From assembly GCF_003945385.1 (NCBI RefSeq), contig NZ_AP018920.1:3038001-3102000 (forward strand): 64,000 nucleotides of DNA, in the 5' to 3' direction. Made by a program: the position numbers and the translations under genes. The notes beneath the pieces are model-generated. The model was given only the letters and a program-made list of their open reading frames with translations. It had not been told where the DNA came from and did no database searches. How positions within the stretch are numbered: the first letter of the stretch is position 1; each line of letters starts with the position of its first letter. Positions 35,238 to 43,112 of the stretch are shown piece after piece. Source of the stretch: Pseudonocardia autotrophica. Its GTDB lineage: Bacteria; Actinomycetota; Actinomycetes; Mycobacteriales; Pseudonocardiaceae.

Positions 35238-37619
35238 ATGAGTGAGGACACCGTGGTCGACGAGGACAGCGTGGTCGTCGAGGACAGCGCCGTCGACGAG
35301 AACACCACCCGGGCCGGCTCCCTGGGCCGCAACGTGCGGCGCAAGGAGGACCACCGGCTGATCACCGGGCACGGCCGGTTCGTGACCGACGTCGAGCTGC
35401 CGCGGATGCGGCACGTGGCGTTCCTGCGCAGCCCCTACGGCCACGCCCGGATCACCGGTACCGACACCGCGGCCGCCCGCGAGGCCGGGTTCGGGGTCTT
35501 CACCGGCGCCGACTTCGCCCACGTCGAGCTGCGCGCGCAGTCCGCGCTGCCCTCCTACGTCGAGACCGCTCAGCCGGTACTGGCCCACGAGAAGGTCCGG
35601 TTCGCCGGCGAGGCGGTGGCGGCCGTCGTCGCCGGGGACCGGTACCGGGCCGAGGACGGCCTGGAACTCGTCACGGTCGACTACGAGCCGCTGGCTCCGA
35701 CGGTCTGTGCCTGGGAGACGCCGTCGGCACCCGTGCACGCCGAGGCACCGGACAACGTCCTGCTCGAGCGGACCTTCGACACCGGCGGCGTCGACGACGT
35801 CCTGGCCTCCGCCGCGGTCGTCGTCGAGCGGGAGCTGACCACCAACCGGCACGCGGGCAACCCGATGGAGTGCCGTGCCGGGGTCGCCGTGTGGGACGCC
35901 GCGGACGGCAAGCTGACGTTCTGGAACGGCACCCAGGTCCCGCACATCGCCCGCAACATGATCGCGGAGCTGATGGGTCTGCCCGAGAGCAAGGTCCGGG
36001 TGATCGCCCCCGACGTCGGCGGCGGGTTCGGCGTGAAGGCGGTGCTCTACCCGGAGGACCTCGCGCTGTGCCTGATGGCCCGGGAGATGCCGGGCATCCC
36101 GCTGAAGTGGGTCGAGGACCGGGCCGAGCACCTGCTCGCCGCGACCCACGCCCGCGACCACCGGTACCTGATGACGGCCGCATTCGACGCCGGCGGGACG
36201 CTCCTGGCCGTCGACGCGGACGTGACCTGCAACGTCGGTGCCTACTCGGTGTACCCGTGGACGGCCGGCATCGAGCCGCTGATGGCCGGTGGGCTGCTCT
36301 CCGGGCCGTACCGGCTGGATCACTACCGGTGCACCGTCCGTGGTGTCGCGACGAACACGGCGCCGTCGGGGCCCTACCGGGGTGTCGCGCGCCCGGCGAG
36401 CGTGTTCGCGATGGAGACGATGTTCGACGCGGCGGCGGCGCAGCTGGGCATCGACGCGATCGAGATCCGCCGCCGCAACCTGATCACTCCGGACGACGTC
36501 CCCTACCGGATGCCGTCCCGGCTCATCGACGACTCCGGCCACTACGGCGAGTGCCTCGACAAGGCCCTCGAGGCCCTGGACTACGACGCCGTCCGTGCCG
36601 AGCAACGCCGCCGCCGGGAGAGCGGCGGGTCCCCGATCGGGATCGGGGTCGCCGTCTACAACGAGCTCACCGGGCTGGGCCGGGCCGCCAGCGCCGGACC
36701 CCGGATGCCGTTCCGGACCGGCCACGACGCCTGCACCGTGCGGGTCAACCCGGACGGCGGGGTCACCGTCCTGTCCGGGGTGACCTCACAGGGTCAGGGG
36801 CTCGAGACCACGGTCGCCCAGATCGTCGCCGACGCCGTCGGCGTCCGGTACGAGGACGTCGAGGTCCGCATCGGCGACACCGACGAGTCCCTGTGGGGTT
36901 TCGGCGCGTTCTCCTCCCGCCAGGCGGTGATCGGCGGGGGAGCCGCGCACAACACCGGCACCGCGGTGCGGAAGAAGATCATCACGCTCGCCGCCGGACT
37001 GATCGAGGCGGCCGAGGCGGACCTGCGGATCGCCGACGGCGAGATCTATGTCGTCGGGGACACGAAGCCGCAGATCACCGTCGCCGAGGTCGCGCGGGTC
37101 GCCTACCTGGAGTCGAACCGCCTTCCGGACGGGATCGAGCCCGGCCTCGATGCGACGACCTTCTACGACCCGATCCGCGGCGCGTTCGCGGCGGGGGCGC
37201 AGGTCGCCGCGATCGAGGTCGACCGGGCCACCGGCGAGCTGCGGATCCTGTCCTACGTCTGCGTCGAGGACGCCGGCCGCGCCCTGCACCCGCAGATCGT
37301 CGACGGGCAGATCGCCGGCTCGATCGCCCAGGGCATCGGGGGTGCGCTCTACGAGCATCTCGTCTACGACGACGACGGGAACCTCTCGACCGGGACGCTG
37401 CTGGACTACCTCATGCCCACCAGCGCCGAGGTCCCCGACATGGTCATCGGCCACGTCTCGCGGCCGGCCGCGAACCCGCTCGGGGTCCGGGGAGTGGGTG
37501 AGGGCGGAACACTCGGCCCGAACGCGGTACTCGCCGGGGCGCTGCGCGATGCGCTGGGGATCGAGGTCGACGAGCTGCCGGTCAGCCCGGCGCGGGTCTG
37601 GAAGGAGCTCCAGCGATGA
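35238..37619 (+). CDS. Molybdenum hydroxylase large subunit (xanthine dehydrogenase/CoxL family)
   Basis: 793 residues, start ATG 35238; the first ~25 residues are an acidic non-conserved lead. Ald_Xan_dh_C domains 1 and 2 are clear: NVRRKEDHRLITGHGRFVTDV, KVRFAGEAVAAVVAGD, DVGGGFGVKAVLYPEDLALC, SGPYRGVARPASVFAMETMFD, and near the end GVRGVGEGGTLGPNAVLAGAL with the catalytic Glu. The CO-dehydrogenase loop AYRCSFR is absent (GPYRGVARP instead), so this is a carbon hydroxylase for an aromatic, N-heterocyclic or aldehyde substrate, with Mo-pterin cofactor. Confidence 0.9.
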   Translation: MSEDTVVDEDSVVVEDSAVDENTTRAGSLGRNVRRKEDHRLITGHGRFVTDVELPRMRHVAFLRSPYGHARITGTDTAAAREAGFGVFTGADFAHVELRAQSALPSYVETAQPVLAHEKVRFAGEAVAAVVAGDRYRAEDGLELVTVDYEPLAPTVCAWETPSAPVHAEAPDNVLLERTFDTGGVDDVLASAAVVVERELTTNRHAGNPMECRAGVAVWDAADGKLTFWNGTQVPHIARNMIAELMGLPESKVRVIAPDVGGGFGVKAVLYPEDLALCLMAREMPGIPLKWVEDRAEHLLAATHARDHRYLMTAAFDAGGTLLAVDADVTCNVGAYSVYPWTAGIEPLMAGGLLSGPYRLDHYRCTVRGVATNTAPSGPYRGVARPASVFAMETMFDAAAAQLGIDAIEIRRRNLITPDDVPYRMPSRLIDDSGHYGECLDKALEALDYDAVRAEQRRRRESGGSPIGIGVAVYNELTGLGRAASAGPRMPFRTGHDACTVRVNPDGGVTVLSGVTSQGQGLETTVAQIVADAVGVRYEDVEVRIGDTDESLWGFGAFSSRQAVIGGGAAHNTGTAVRKKIITLAAGLIEAAEADLRIADGEIYVVGDTKPQITVAEVARVAYLESNRLPDGIEPGLDATTFYDPIRGAFAAGAQVAAIEVDRATGELRILSYVCVEDAGRALHPQIVDGQIAGSIAQGIGGALYEHLVYDDDGNLSTGTLLDYLMPTSAEVPDMVIGHVSRPAANPLGVRGVGEGGTLGPNAVLAGALRDALGIEVDELPVSPARVWKELQR

Positions 37620-38347
37620 TCGAACTCTCCTGGCGCGGCCGCGTCGCGGTGCTGACCCTCGACCGGCCGGACAAGCACAACGCCCTCACCGCCGAGCTGT
37701 GCGAGCGGATCCGGACCGCCGTGGCGTCGGCGGCGCAGGCCCGCGCTCTCGTGCTCACCGGCAACGGCCGGAGCTTCTGTTCGGGCGCCGACCTCGACGA
37801 GGTGCACACCGCCGGGTTCCGCGACGAGCTCTACCGGATGTTGCACGCCGTCACCGCCGCGCCGGTTCCGGTCGTCGCCGCCGTGCACGGTGCCGCGATC
37901 GGGGCCGGTACCCAGCTGGCGATCGCGGCCGACCTGCGCGTGGTGAGCCCCGCGGCACGCTTCGCCGTGCCCACGGCCCGGATCGGACTGGCCGTCGATC
38001 CCTGGACGATCAGGCGGCTCGCGCTGCTGGCCGGTCACGGCGCCGCACGCCGGATGCTGCTGGCCTGCGACCCGATCGACGCCGACGCCGCGCTGGCCTG
38101 CGGACTCGCCGACCGGCCGGGCGACCTCGACGACGCCCTGGACTGGGCGGCCGGCATGGCCGACCTGGCACCGCTGACCGTCGGCTACACGAAGCGAGTA
38201 CTCGGCGAGGTGTTCGAGCCCGGCCTCGCCGGTGATGTCGCCACCGAGCTCGACGCCGCCTTCGAGGCCTGCTGGGCCAGCGGCGACTTCGCCGAGGGGC
38301 GCCTCTCCCGCGCGGAGAAGCGCCCGCCGGTGTTCCGAGGGAGATGA
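37616..38347 (+). CDS. Crotonase-family protein inside the Mo-hydroxylase operon
   Basis: 243 residues, ATGA overlap with the large-subunit gene. Crotonase fold: LTLDRPDKHNALTAELCERI, oxyanion segment SFCSGADLDEV, VVAAVHGAAIGAGTQLAIAADLRVV and FAVPTARIGLAVDPWTIRRLALL. Both hydratase glutamates are replaced (GTQLA has Gln; VPTAR has Thr), so simple enoyl-CoA hydration is doubtful; isomerase, hydrolase or ring-cleaving activity is possible. Its position between large and medium subunit genes implies the hydroxylase acts in a CoA-thioester pathway. Confidence 0.83.
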   Translation: MIELSWRGRVAVLTLDRPDKHNALTAELCERIRTAVASAAQARALVLTGNGRSFCSGADLDEVHTAGFRDELYRMLHAVTAAPVPVVAAVHGAAIGAGTQLAIAADLRVVSPAARFAVPTARIGLAVDPWTIRRLALLAGHGAARRMLLACDPIDADAALACGLADRPGDLDDALDWAAGMADLAPLTVGYTKRVLGEVFEPGLAGDVATELDAAFEACWASGDFAEGRLSRAEKRPPVFRGR

Positions 38348-38351
38348 GCAC

Positions 38352-39176
38352 ATGAAGTGCGCCCCGTTCGACTACGTCCGCGCGGCCAGCGTCGAGGAGA
38401 CCGTGAAGGTCCTCGGCGAGGCCGATGGCGACGGCAAGATCCTCGCCGGCGGGCAGAGCCTGGTCCCGGTGCTCGCGCTCCGGATGGCCCGTCCCGCGGT
38501 GCTGGTCGACGTCAACCGGATCCCGGGTCTGTCGTCGATCCGCCGGATCGACGACACCGTCGAGGTCGGCGCCACCGTGCGGCACAGCCGGCTCGCCGAG
38601 CAGACCGAGCACCCGCTCCTCGCCGAGGCCGCCCGCTGGATTGGGCACACCGCGATCCGGTCCCGCGGGACGGCCGGCGGCAGCATCGCCCACGCCGACC
38701 CCTCGGCCGAGTTACCGGTCGTCGCTGTCGCCACCGGTGCGACGGTGACCGTGACCGGGCCGCGGGGGTCCCGCGACGTCGACGCCGAGGAGCTGTTCGT
38801 GGGTGCCTTGACGACCTCCATCGAGGAGGACGAGATGATCACCGCGATCCGGTTCCCACAACCGGACCGGTGGGGCTTCGCCGAGTTCGCCCGCCGGCAC
38901 GGCGACTTCGCCCTGGTGACCGCCGTCGTCACCGAGGTGCGTGGCCGGCCCCGGATCACCTTCGGCGGCGTCGGGTCGGTCCCGCAACGCGCCGCCGCCG
39001 CCGAGCAGGCACTCGCCGACCGGCGGCCCGCGGCCGAGATCGCGCACATCGCGGCCGAGGAGATCGAGCCGACCGCGGACCTGCACGGCTCGGTCGAGTT
39101 CCGCCGCGCGATCGCCACCGAGATGACCCGCCGCGCGCTCGCGCAGTTCGATTCCGTCCGGGAGCAGAGCCGATGA
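38352..39176 (+). CDS. Molybdenum hydroxylase FAD-binding (medium, CoxM-like) subunit
   Basis: 274 residues, start ATG 38352. FAD-binding motifs of the family: KILAGGQSLVPVLALRMARP (~30-49) and TAIRSRGTAGGSIAHADPSAELP (~100-122), followed by the CO_deh_flav_C domain (FAEFARRHGDFALVTAVV, RITFGGVGSVPQRA). It passes electrons from the iron-sulfur subunit to the acceptor. It lies immediately before the small-subunit gene with an ATGA overlap. Confidence 0.92.
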   Translation: MKCAPFDYVRAASVEETVKVLGEADGDGKILAGGQSLVPVLALRMARPAVLVDVNRIPGLSSIRRIDDTVEVGATVRHSRLAEQTEHPLLAEAARWIGHTAIRSRGTAGGSIAHADPSAELPVVAVATGATVTVTGPRGSRDVDAEELFVGALTTSIEEDEMITAIRFPQPDRWGFAEFARRHGDFALVTAVVTEVRGRPRITFGGVGSVPQRAAAAEQALADRRPAAEIAHIAAEEIEPTADLHGSVEFRRAIATEMTRRALAQFDSVREQSR

Positions 39177-39697
39177 AGATCAGCTTCAGTGTCAACGGCG
39201 AGCGGGCCGACCTCGACGTCGAACCCCGCCGCACCCTCGCCGACGCGCTGCGTGAGGACTGCGGCCTGACCGGGACCCACCTCGGCTGCGAGCACGGCGT
39301 CTGCGGCGCGTGCACGATCCTCGTCGACGGCGAACCGGTGCGGGCGTGCCTGATGTTCGCCGTCCAGGCCGACGGGGCCTCGGTCAGCACCGTCGAGGGC
39401 CTGCAGGGCACCGACGGTGAGCTGCATCCGGTGCAGGAGGCGTTCGTGGCCTGCCACGGGCTGCAGTGCGGGTTCTGCACACCGGGAATGCTGATGTCGG
39501 CCTGTCACCTGCTCGACACGAGACCCGACGCCGATCGGGAGACCATCCGCGCCGAGATGTCGGGCAACATCTGCCGGTGCACGGGCTACCAGGGCATCGT
39601 CGCCGCGGTCGAGCGTGCCCGCGCCGACATGCGGGACCCGGCGGGGCCAGGGGAGGGGCCGGTGCATCCGTGGGAGGTCACGTTCTCCGAGGAGTGA
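39173..39697 (+). CDS. Molybdenum hydroxylase 2Fe-2S (small, CoxS-like) subunit
   Basis: 174 residues. The N-terminal plant-type ferredoxin domain has LGCEHGVCGACTILVDGEPVRAC (~40-62). The C-terminal four-helix 2Fe-2S domain has GLQCGFCTPGMLMSA (~99-113) and GNICRCTGYQGIV (~131-143). All eight cluster cysteines are present. It completes the three-subunit enzyme and ends the operon; a weak hairpin follows at 39727-39757. Confidence 0.95.
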   Translation: MKISFSVNGERADLDVEPRRTLADALREDCGLTGTHLGCEHGVCGACTILVDGEPVRACLMFAVQADGASVSTVEGLQGTDGELHPVQEAFVACHGLQCGFCTPGMLMSACHLLDTRPDADRETIRAEMSGNICRCTGYQGIVAAVERARADMRDPAGPGEGPVHPWEVTFSEE

Positions 39698-39726
39698 CCG
39701 ATCGGTGCGGCGGTGTGGGCGGAGAT

Positions 39727-39757
39727 CGGCCTGGCGGCAGGGTCTCCCTCCAGGCCG
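39727..39757 (+). terminator. Hairpin after the Mo-hydroxylase operon
   Basis: CGGCCTGG (39727-39734) pairs perfectly with CCAGGCCG (39750-39757) across a 15-nt loop, 29 bp after the small-subunit stop. There is no U-run, so termination would be weak or Rho-assisted. Confidence 0.4.
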
Positions 39758-39866
39758 TGCGCGGTCCTGAACCTCGGCACCGGCCTGGTCCACCGGGGCG
39801 GGGTGTATCCGCTGGTGACTACGCCGGGCGCGCCGACGTTCGGTTCCGGTGGGGCAAGTCGAGGGG

Positions 39867-40240
39867 TCAGGTCTGGCCGGAGGTGAGCTGACTGGCCCGC
39901 TGGTGGGACACCCCGAGGACCGTACCCAGGTCGCGAATGGACAGCCCTCGTGCTTCAGGGCGACGGCGGCGGCCCGCAGTTCCTCCGCGGCGCCGGTGCG
40001 GGCGCCGGCCTCGACCTCGCGGAGCCGAGCGACCTCGTCGAGGTGGGCGCGGATCGGGGCCGGCAGCACGACGGTGACGGACAGCTCGACGTCGGTCTCG
40101 CCGGTCATGATGTCGATCAGGTCGAGCGCCATCGGCTCGACCTCGCTCAGGGTGCGGGCCTGGGTGGTCCGGTCGACCTCCGGCACGTGCACCATCCACG
40201 CGTCCTCGGCGCGCGTGACGAGCGCCGTGTAGCGGCTCAC
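39867..40240 (-). pseudogene. HicB-like antitoxin with C-terminal HTH, broken by a frameshift
   Basis: From GTG 40240 the frame reads SRYTALVTRAEDAWMVHVPEVDRTTQARTL-type HicB sequence through a helical stretch ending LRAAAVALKHEG, then turns to nonsense. One frame over, LSIRDLGTVLGVSHQRASQL (an HTH) continues to a stop at 39867. Restoring one G in the G-run at 39945-39947 joins them as KHEGLSIRD. Intact relatives in actinobacteria have this N-terminal HicB-like plus C-terminal HTH layout and usually lack a HicA partner; none is seen here. Confidence 0.72.
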
Positions 40241-40307
40241 TCCCACCACCCCTGTCCCAGCTCGGGCTCGCACTGCTTGTAGACCGGGTCATGCTGCCGC
40301 GGTGCGT

Positions 40308-40350
40308 TTCGCGTGATGGGATGAGTAACGCATCGCGCTTTCGTTTTTTT
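40308..40350 (+). terminator. Possible weak terminator with T7 tract
   Basis: An imperfect CGC/GCG plus GATG/CATC stem (within 40308-40336) is followed by TTTCGTTTTTTT (40339-40350), an exceptional T-run for this genome. It could stop read-through from the left, or simply be the AT-rich promoter of the next gene. Confidence 0.25.
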
Positions 40351-40392
40351 CGTTTGGCGGTACGATAGATGCTGGCGGAGAGGGGAAGCGCC

Positions 40393-40854
40393 ATGGCAAC
40401 TTTGTACGACAGAACGGTACTGCCACCAGAGGAGCCGGAGCCGCTACACCGCATGGTCGAAGCGATGCGGACGGCGGACGGGCCGGCGACGCTGCTCGGC
40501 CCTGACGACGTGAAGTGGGAACTGCCGGCGGAGGCGTATCGAGTGTTGAGGGAGGTGCTGGAGGCGATGGCGGACGGACTCGCGATCACGGTCGTGCCGC
40601 AGCACACCCGCCTGACGACGCAGGAGGCAGCCGACATGCTCGGCATCTCCCGCCCGACCCTGGTCAAGCTGCTCGGCGACGGGGAGATCCCGTACGAGCA
40701 GCGTGGCCGTCATCGGCGCGTGTTGCTCACCGACGTTCTCGACTACCAGCAGCGGGCGCGTGTCGAGCAGAAGAAGCAGCTCGACGACCTGGTCAGCGAG
40801 GCTGCAGAGCACGACCTGTACACCTCTACCGCTACACCGCGGCCCACCCGATAG
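40393..40854 (+). CDS. Excisionase/MerR-type HTH protein, probable antitoxin of the PIN toxin
   Basis: 153 residues from ATG 40393, which has GAGGGGA upstream; an ATG at 40369 is also in frame. The central HTH of the excisionase type reads RLTTQEAADMLGISRPTLVKLLGDGEIPYEQRG, then RHRRVLLTDVLDYQQRARVEQ (~72-120), and the tail is acidic and probably flexible. In this arrangement such proteins are the DNA-binding antitoxins of PIN-domain toxins, whose gene follows 12 bp later. TACGAT at 40361-40366 may be its -10 box. Confidence 0.8.
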   Translation: MATLYDRTVLPPEEPEPLHRMVEAMRTADGPATLLGPDDVKWELPAEAYRVLREVLEAMADGLAITVVPQHTRLTTQEAADMLGISRPTLVKLLGDGEIPYEQRGRHRRVLLTDVLDYQQRARVEQKKQLDDLVSEAAEHDLYTSTATPRPTR

Positions 40855-40866
40855 GCGACGATCGCG

Positions 40867-41469
40867 TTGGCGTTCCCGGCCCTGCTCGACACCTGTGTGC
40901 TGTTCCCGCAGTACCTCACCGACACCCTGCTCACGCAGGCGTCGGCGAAGACATTTCGACCTCTGTGGTCCCGCGGGATCCTGGACGAGCTGGGCCTGGC
41001 GCTCGAACACAACACGTCCATGACCAGCGAGCAGATCCAGCACCGGCTGGATCGCATGCGCACCGCGTTCCCGGACGCCGAGGTCACCGGCTACGAGCAC
41101 CTGGTCGACGGTTTGACCTGCGATCCGAAAGACCGGCACGTGCTGGCCGCCGCGGTCCGGGCGAACGCGGAGGTGCTGGTAACGGCCAACCTGAAGGACT
41201 TCCCGGAGCACTCGACCAAGTCGTTCGATCTCAGAGTGGTCAGCCCGGACGATTTCCTGCTCGATCAGCTCGACCTCTACCCGGCTCCGGTCCTGCACTG
41301 CCTGGAGGAACAGGTCGACAGGTACGTCGCGGTGCACGGTCCAGCGACGGTGTCAGAGCTGTGCACGGCGCTGGACCGGGCCGGCGTGCCGAAGTTCGCG
41401 GCCGAGGTGCGGCGCAACCCTCTCTGCCAAGATCACCTGAGACAGGTTGAAGTCAGCGGTTCACAGTAG
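40867..41469 (+). CDS. PIN-domain ribonuclease toxin; 3' end supplied by the IS terminus
   Basis: 200 residues, start TTG 40867. The PIN core is complete: FPALLDTCVLFPQYLTDTLL (first Asp), SRGILDELGLAL (Glu) and CDPKDRHVLAAAVRANAEVLVTANLKDFP (central Asp pair). The long C-terminal helix ends FAAEVRRNPLCQ, as in family members of ~190 residues. The last 11 codons (LRQVEVSGSQ and stop) lie beyond 41438, inside the left end of the IS3 element, so the native C-terminus was replaced. The toxin is probably still active because only the tip changed. Confidence 0.82.
   Translation: MAFPALLDTCVLFPQYLTDTLLTQASAKTFRPLWSRGILDELGLALEHNTSMTSEQIQHRLDRMRTAFPDAEVTGYEHLVDGLTCDPKDRHVLAAAVRANAEVLVTANLKDFPEHSTKSFDLRVVSPDDFLLDQLDLYPAPVLHCLEEQVDRYVAVHGPATVSELCTALDRAGVPKFAAEVRRNPLCQDHLRQVEVSGSQ
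41438..41450. repeat. IS left terminal inverted repeat
   Basis: TGAGACAGGTTGA. It matches the right end except for one extra G. It also encodes the first residues of the altered C-terminus of the PIN toxin. Confidence 0.75.
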
Positions 41470-41490
41470 AGGGCGTGATCGGAGATCCTG

Positions 41491-41967
41491 GTGCTCGTGT
41501 CATCGGAGGAGCGTCGCGGTGCGGGGGCCGGCAGCAGCGGGTCGACGGCGTCGTCGTCGGGTCCGCGGTCGGCTGGTGGTCCGTCGCCGCGTCCGTCGCG
41601 TAGGTCGTTCAGCGCGGAATACAAGCTGGCGATCGTCGCGGAGTATGAGAACGCGCCGAACGGTGAGAAGGGCGCGGTCCTGCGCCGGGAGGGCCTGTAT
41701 TCGTCGCACGTGATCGAGTGGACCCGGGCCCGGGACGTCGGCGCGCTGGAGGGCGTAGCCGATTCGAGGCGGTCGGCGAAACGTCCGAAGCGGTCGGCGG
41801 AGGCGGCCGAGTTGGAACGGCTCCGGGCCCGGAACGCGAAACTCGAATCCGACCTGACGAAGACGCGGACCGCGTTGGACATCATGGGAAAAGCGCACGC
41901 GCTCTTGGAGCAGCTGTCCGAGAGCGCGGACGACCAGGAACCACCGGCGCCGCGGAAGCGGCGTTGA
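41491..41967 (+). CDS. IS3-family transposase OrfA (DNA-binding)
   Basis: 158 residues. After a Ser/Gly-rich start comes the HTH_Tnp_1-type domain (RRSFSAEYKLAIVAEYENAPNGEKGAVLRREGLYSSHVIEWTRARD, ~residues 37-80). A leucine-rich coiled coil follows (AELERLRARNAKLESDLTKTRTALDIMGKAHALLEQL, ~108-145). It binds the IS ends and, in other IS3 elements, represses transposition. The frameshift heptamer lies at codons for Gly-Lys near residue 133; its own stop overlaps a TTG start for OrfB. Confidence 0.9.
   Translation: MLVSSEERRGAGAGSSGSTASSSGPRSAGGPSPRPSRRSFSAEYKLAIVAEYENAPNGEKGAVLRREGLYSSHVIEWTRARDVGALEGVADSRRSAKRPKRSAEAAELERLRARNAKLESDLTKTRTALDIMGKAHALLEQLSESADDQEPPAPRKRR
41886..41892 (+). promoter_or_regulatory. 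Programmed -1 ribosomal frameshift site
   Basis: G GGA AAA in the OrfA frame (GGA codon 41887-41889, AAA codon 41890-41892) is a canonical X XXY YYZ slippery heptamer. A -1 slip continues in the OrfB frame (SARALGAAVRER...), giving the OrfAB transposase. It lies where OrfA's coiled coil ends, as in other IS3 elements. Confidence 0.85.
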
Positions 41968-42974
41968 ACGGCGCGTTCACCGAGTTGCGCGCCGCTGAGG
42001 TGTCGATCAAGGCGGCGTGCGCGTTGACCGGTCGGTCGCGGGCCACGCACTACCGCCGCGCCGACCCGGCGGGGGTGACGCTCGGGCCGCTGCACGGCCC
42101 GCACCGTGCGCGCCGGCTCCCGCCCTCGACGATCACCGACGACGAGCGTGCCGCCGTGCTCGCGCTGCTGAACTCCGAGGACTACCGGGATCTGGCCATT
42201 CCGCAGGTGTGGGCCCGGGAGCTCGACGAGGGCCGGTGGTGGTGCTCGCAGTCGAGCATGTACCGGATCGCCCGCGCAGCGGGTCAGAACCGGGAACGGC
42301 GCGCCCAGGCCACGCATCCGCCGCGGGTGCGCCCGGAGCTGGTCGCTCATGGCCCGAGCGAGGTGTGGTCGTGGGACATCACCGCGCTGAAGGGCCCGCG
42401 GAAGGGCGAGTGGTACAAGCTGTATGTGGTGCTCGACATCTTCTCCCGCTACGTAGTCGGATGGCTCGCCGCGAACGCTGAGGATGCCGTCGTGGCGAAG
42501 GATTTCCTCGCCGACGCAGTCGCCCGCAACCACGTCATCCCGCAGACGATTCATGCCGACCGGGGCGGGTCGATGACCTCGAAACCGGTATCGGAGCTGA
42601 TGGTCGATCTCGGTATCTGCCGGTCACATTCCCGGCCGCAGTGCTCGAATGACAACCCGTTCTCCGAGGCGCAGTTCAAGACGCTGAAGTACGTGCCGGA
42701 CTTCCCGGACCGGTTCGGCTCGCTCGCTGATGCCCGCGCGTTCTGCGAGCGGTTCTTCGAGCACTACAACCACGAGCATCGGCACTCCGGCATCGGCATG
42801 CACACCCCGGCGTCGATCCACTTCGACACCGCGACCGAGGTCCGGGCTCAGCGTCAGACCGTCCTCGACCGCGCACACGCCCAGTATCCCGAGCGATTCA
42901 GTCGCCGGCCCAGCCCGCCGCGCCTGCCCGAGCAGGCGTGGATCAATCAACCCGTCCTACAGCCAACTCAGTAA
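41964..42974 (+). CDS. IS3-family transposase OrfB (integrase domain)
   Basis: Open in the -1 frame relative to OrfA and expressed mainly as an OrfAB fusion after the heptamer at 41886-41892; a TTG at 41964 overlapping the OrfA stop could give OrfB alone (~336 residues). The HTH_21-like part (TELRAAEVSIKAACALTGRSRATHYRRAD) is followed by an rve integrase core with DDE residues: Asp in VWSWDITALKGP, Asp in TIHADRGGSMTSKPV and Glu in NPFSEAQFKTLKY. The C-terminus FEHYNHEHRHSGIGMHTPASIH is typical. No internal stop is present. Confidence 0.92.
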   Translation: MNGAFTELRAAEVSIKAACALTGRSRATHYRRADPAGVTLGPLHGPHRARRLPPSTITDDERAAVLALLNSEDYRDLAIPQVWARELDEGRWWCSQSSMYRIARAAGQNRERRAQATHPPRVRPELVAHGPSEVWSWDITALKGPRKGEWYKLYVVLDIFSRYVVGWLAANAEDAVVAKDFLADAVARNHVIPQTIHADRGGSMTSKPVSELMVDLGICRSHSRPQCSNDNPFSEAQFKTLKYVPDFPDRFGSLADARAFCERFFEHYNHEHRHSGIGMHTPASIHFDTATEVRAQRQTVLDRAHAQYPERFSRRPSPPRLPEQAWINQPVLQPTQ

Positions 42975-42976
42975 GA

Positions 42977-42988
42977 TCAACTGTCTCA
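42977..42988. repeat. IS right terminal inverted repeat
   Basis: TCAACTGTCTCA, the complement of TGAGACAGTTGA. It lies 3 bp after the OrfB stop. Confidence 0.75.
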
Positions 42989-43112
42989 GTTGACTTGACA
43001 GCTACCGCAACGTACGCCGCAGCTGACTACGGCCGCGCCCGGTCCCCGGCGTCAGGCGGCCAACCGTTGCCCTCGTCGGCCCGGTCGAAGACCAGCGTGC
43101 CGTCTGCAGGCG

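Larger units (their letters stand above)
41438..42988 (+). mobile_element. IS3-family insertion sequence, 1551 bp
   Basis: Bounded by imperfect terminal inverted repeats that start TGAGACAGGTTGA on the left and TGAGACAGTTGA on the right (read inward). Two overlapping frames encode OrfA and OrfB joined by a -1 frameshift site, the IS3 arrangement. Both frames and the DDE residues are intact, so the element may be active. The flanking bases (ACC left, GTT right) give no target duplication, which suggests rearrangement after insertion. Confidence 0.85.

Noticed and set aside
35238..39697. Aerobic CO dehydrogenase (coxMSL)
   Set aside because: The large subunit has GPYRGVARP instead of the AYRCSFR active-site loop with its Cys, so CO oxidation is not supported despite the CoxG/M/S-like partners.
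40241..40392. HicA toxin partner for the HicB-like gene
   Set aside because: No frame in this short divergent region encodes the ~60-residue HicA pattern with its catalytic His.
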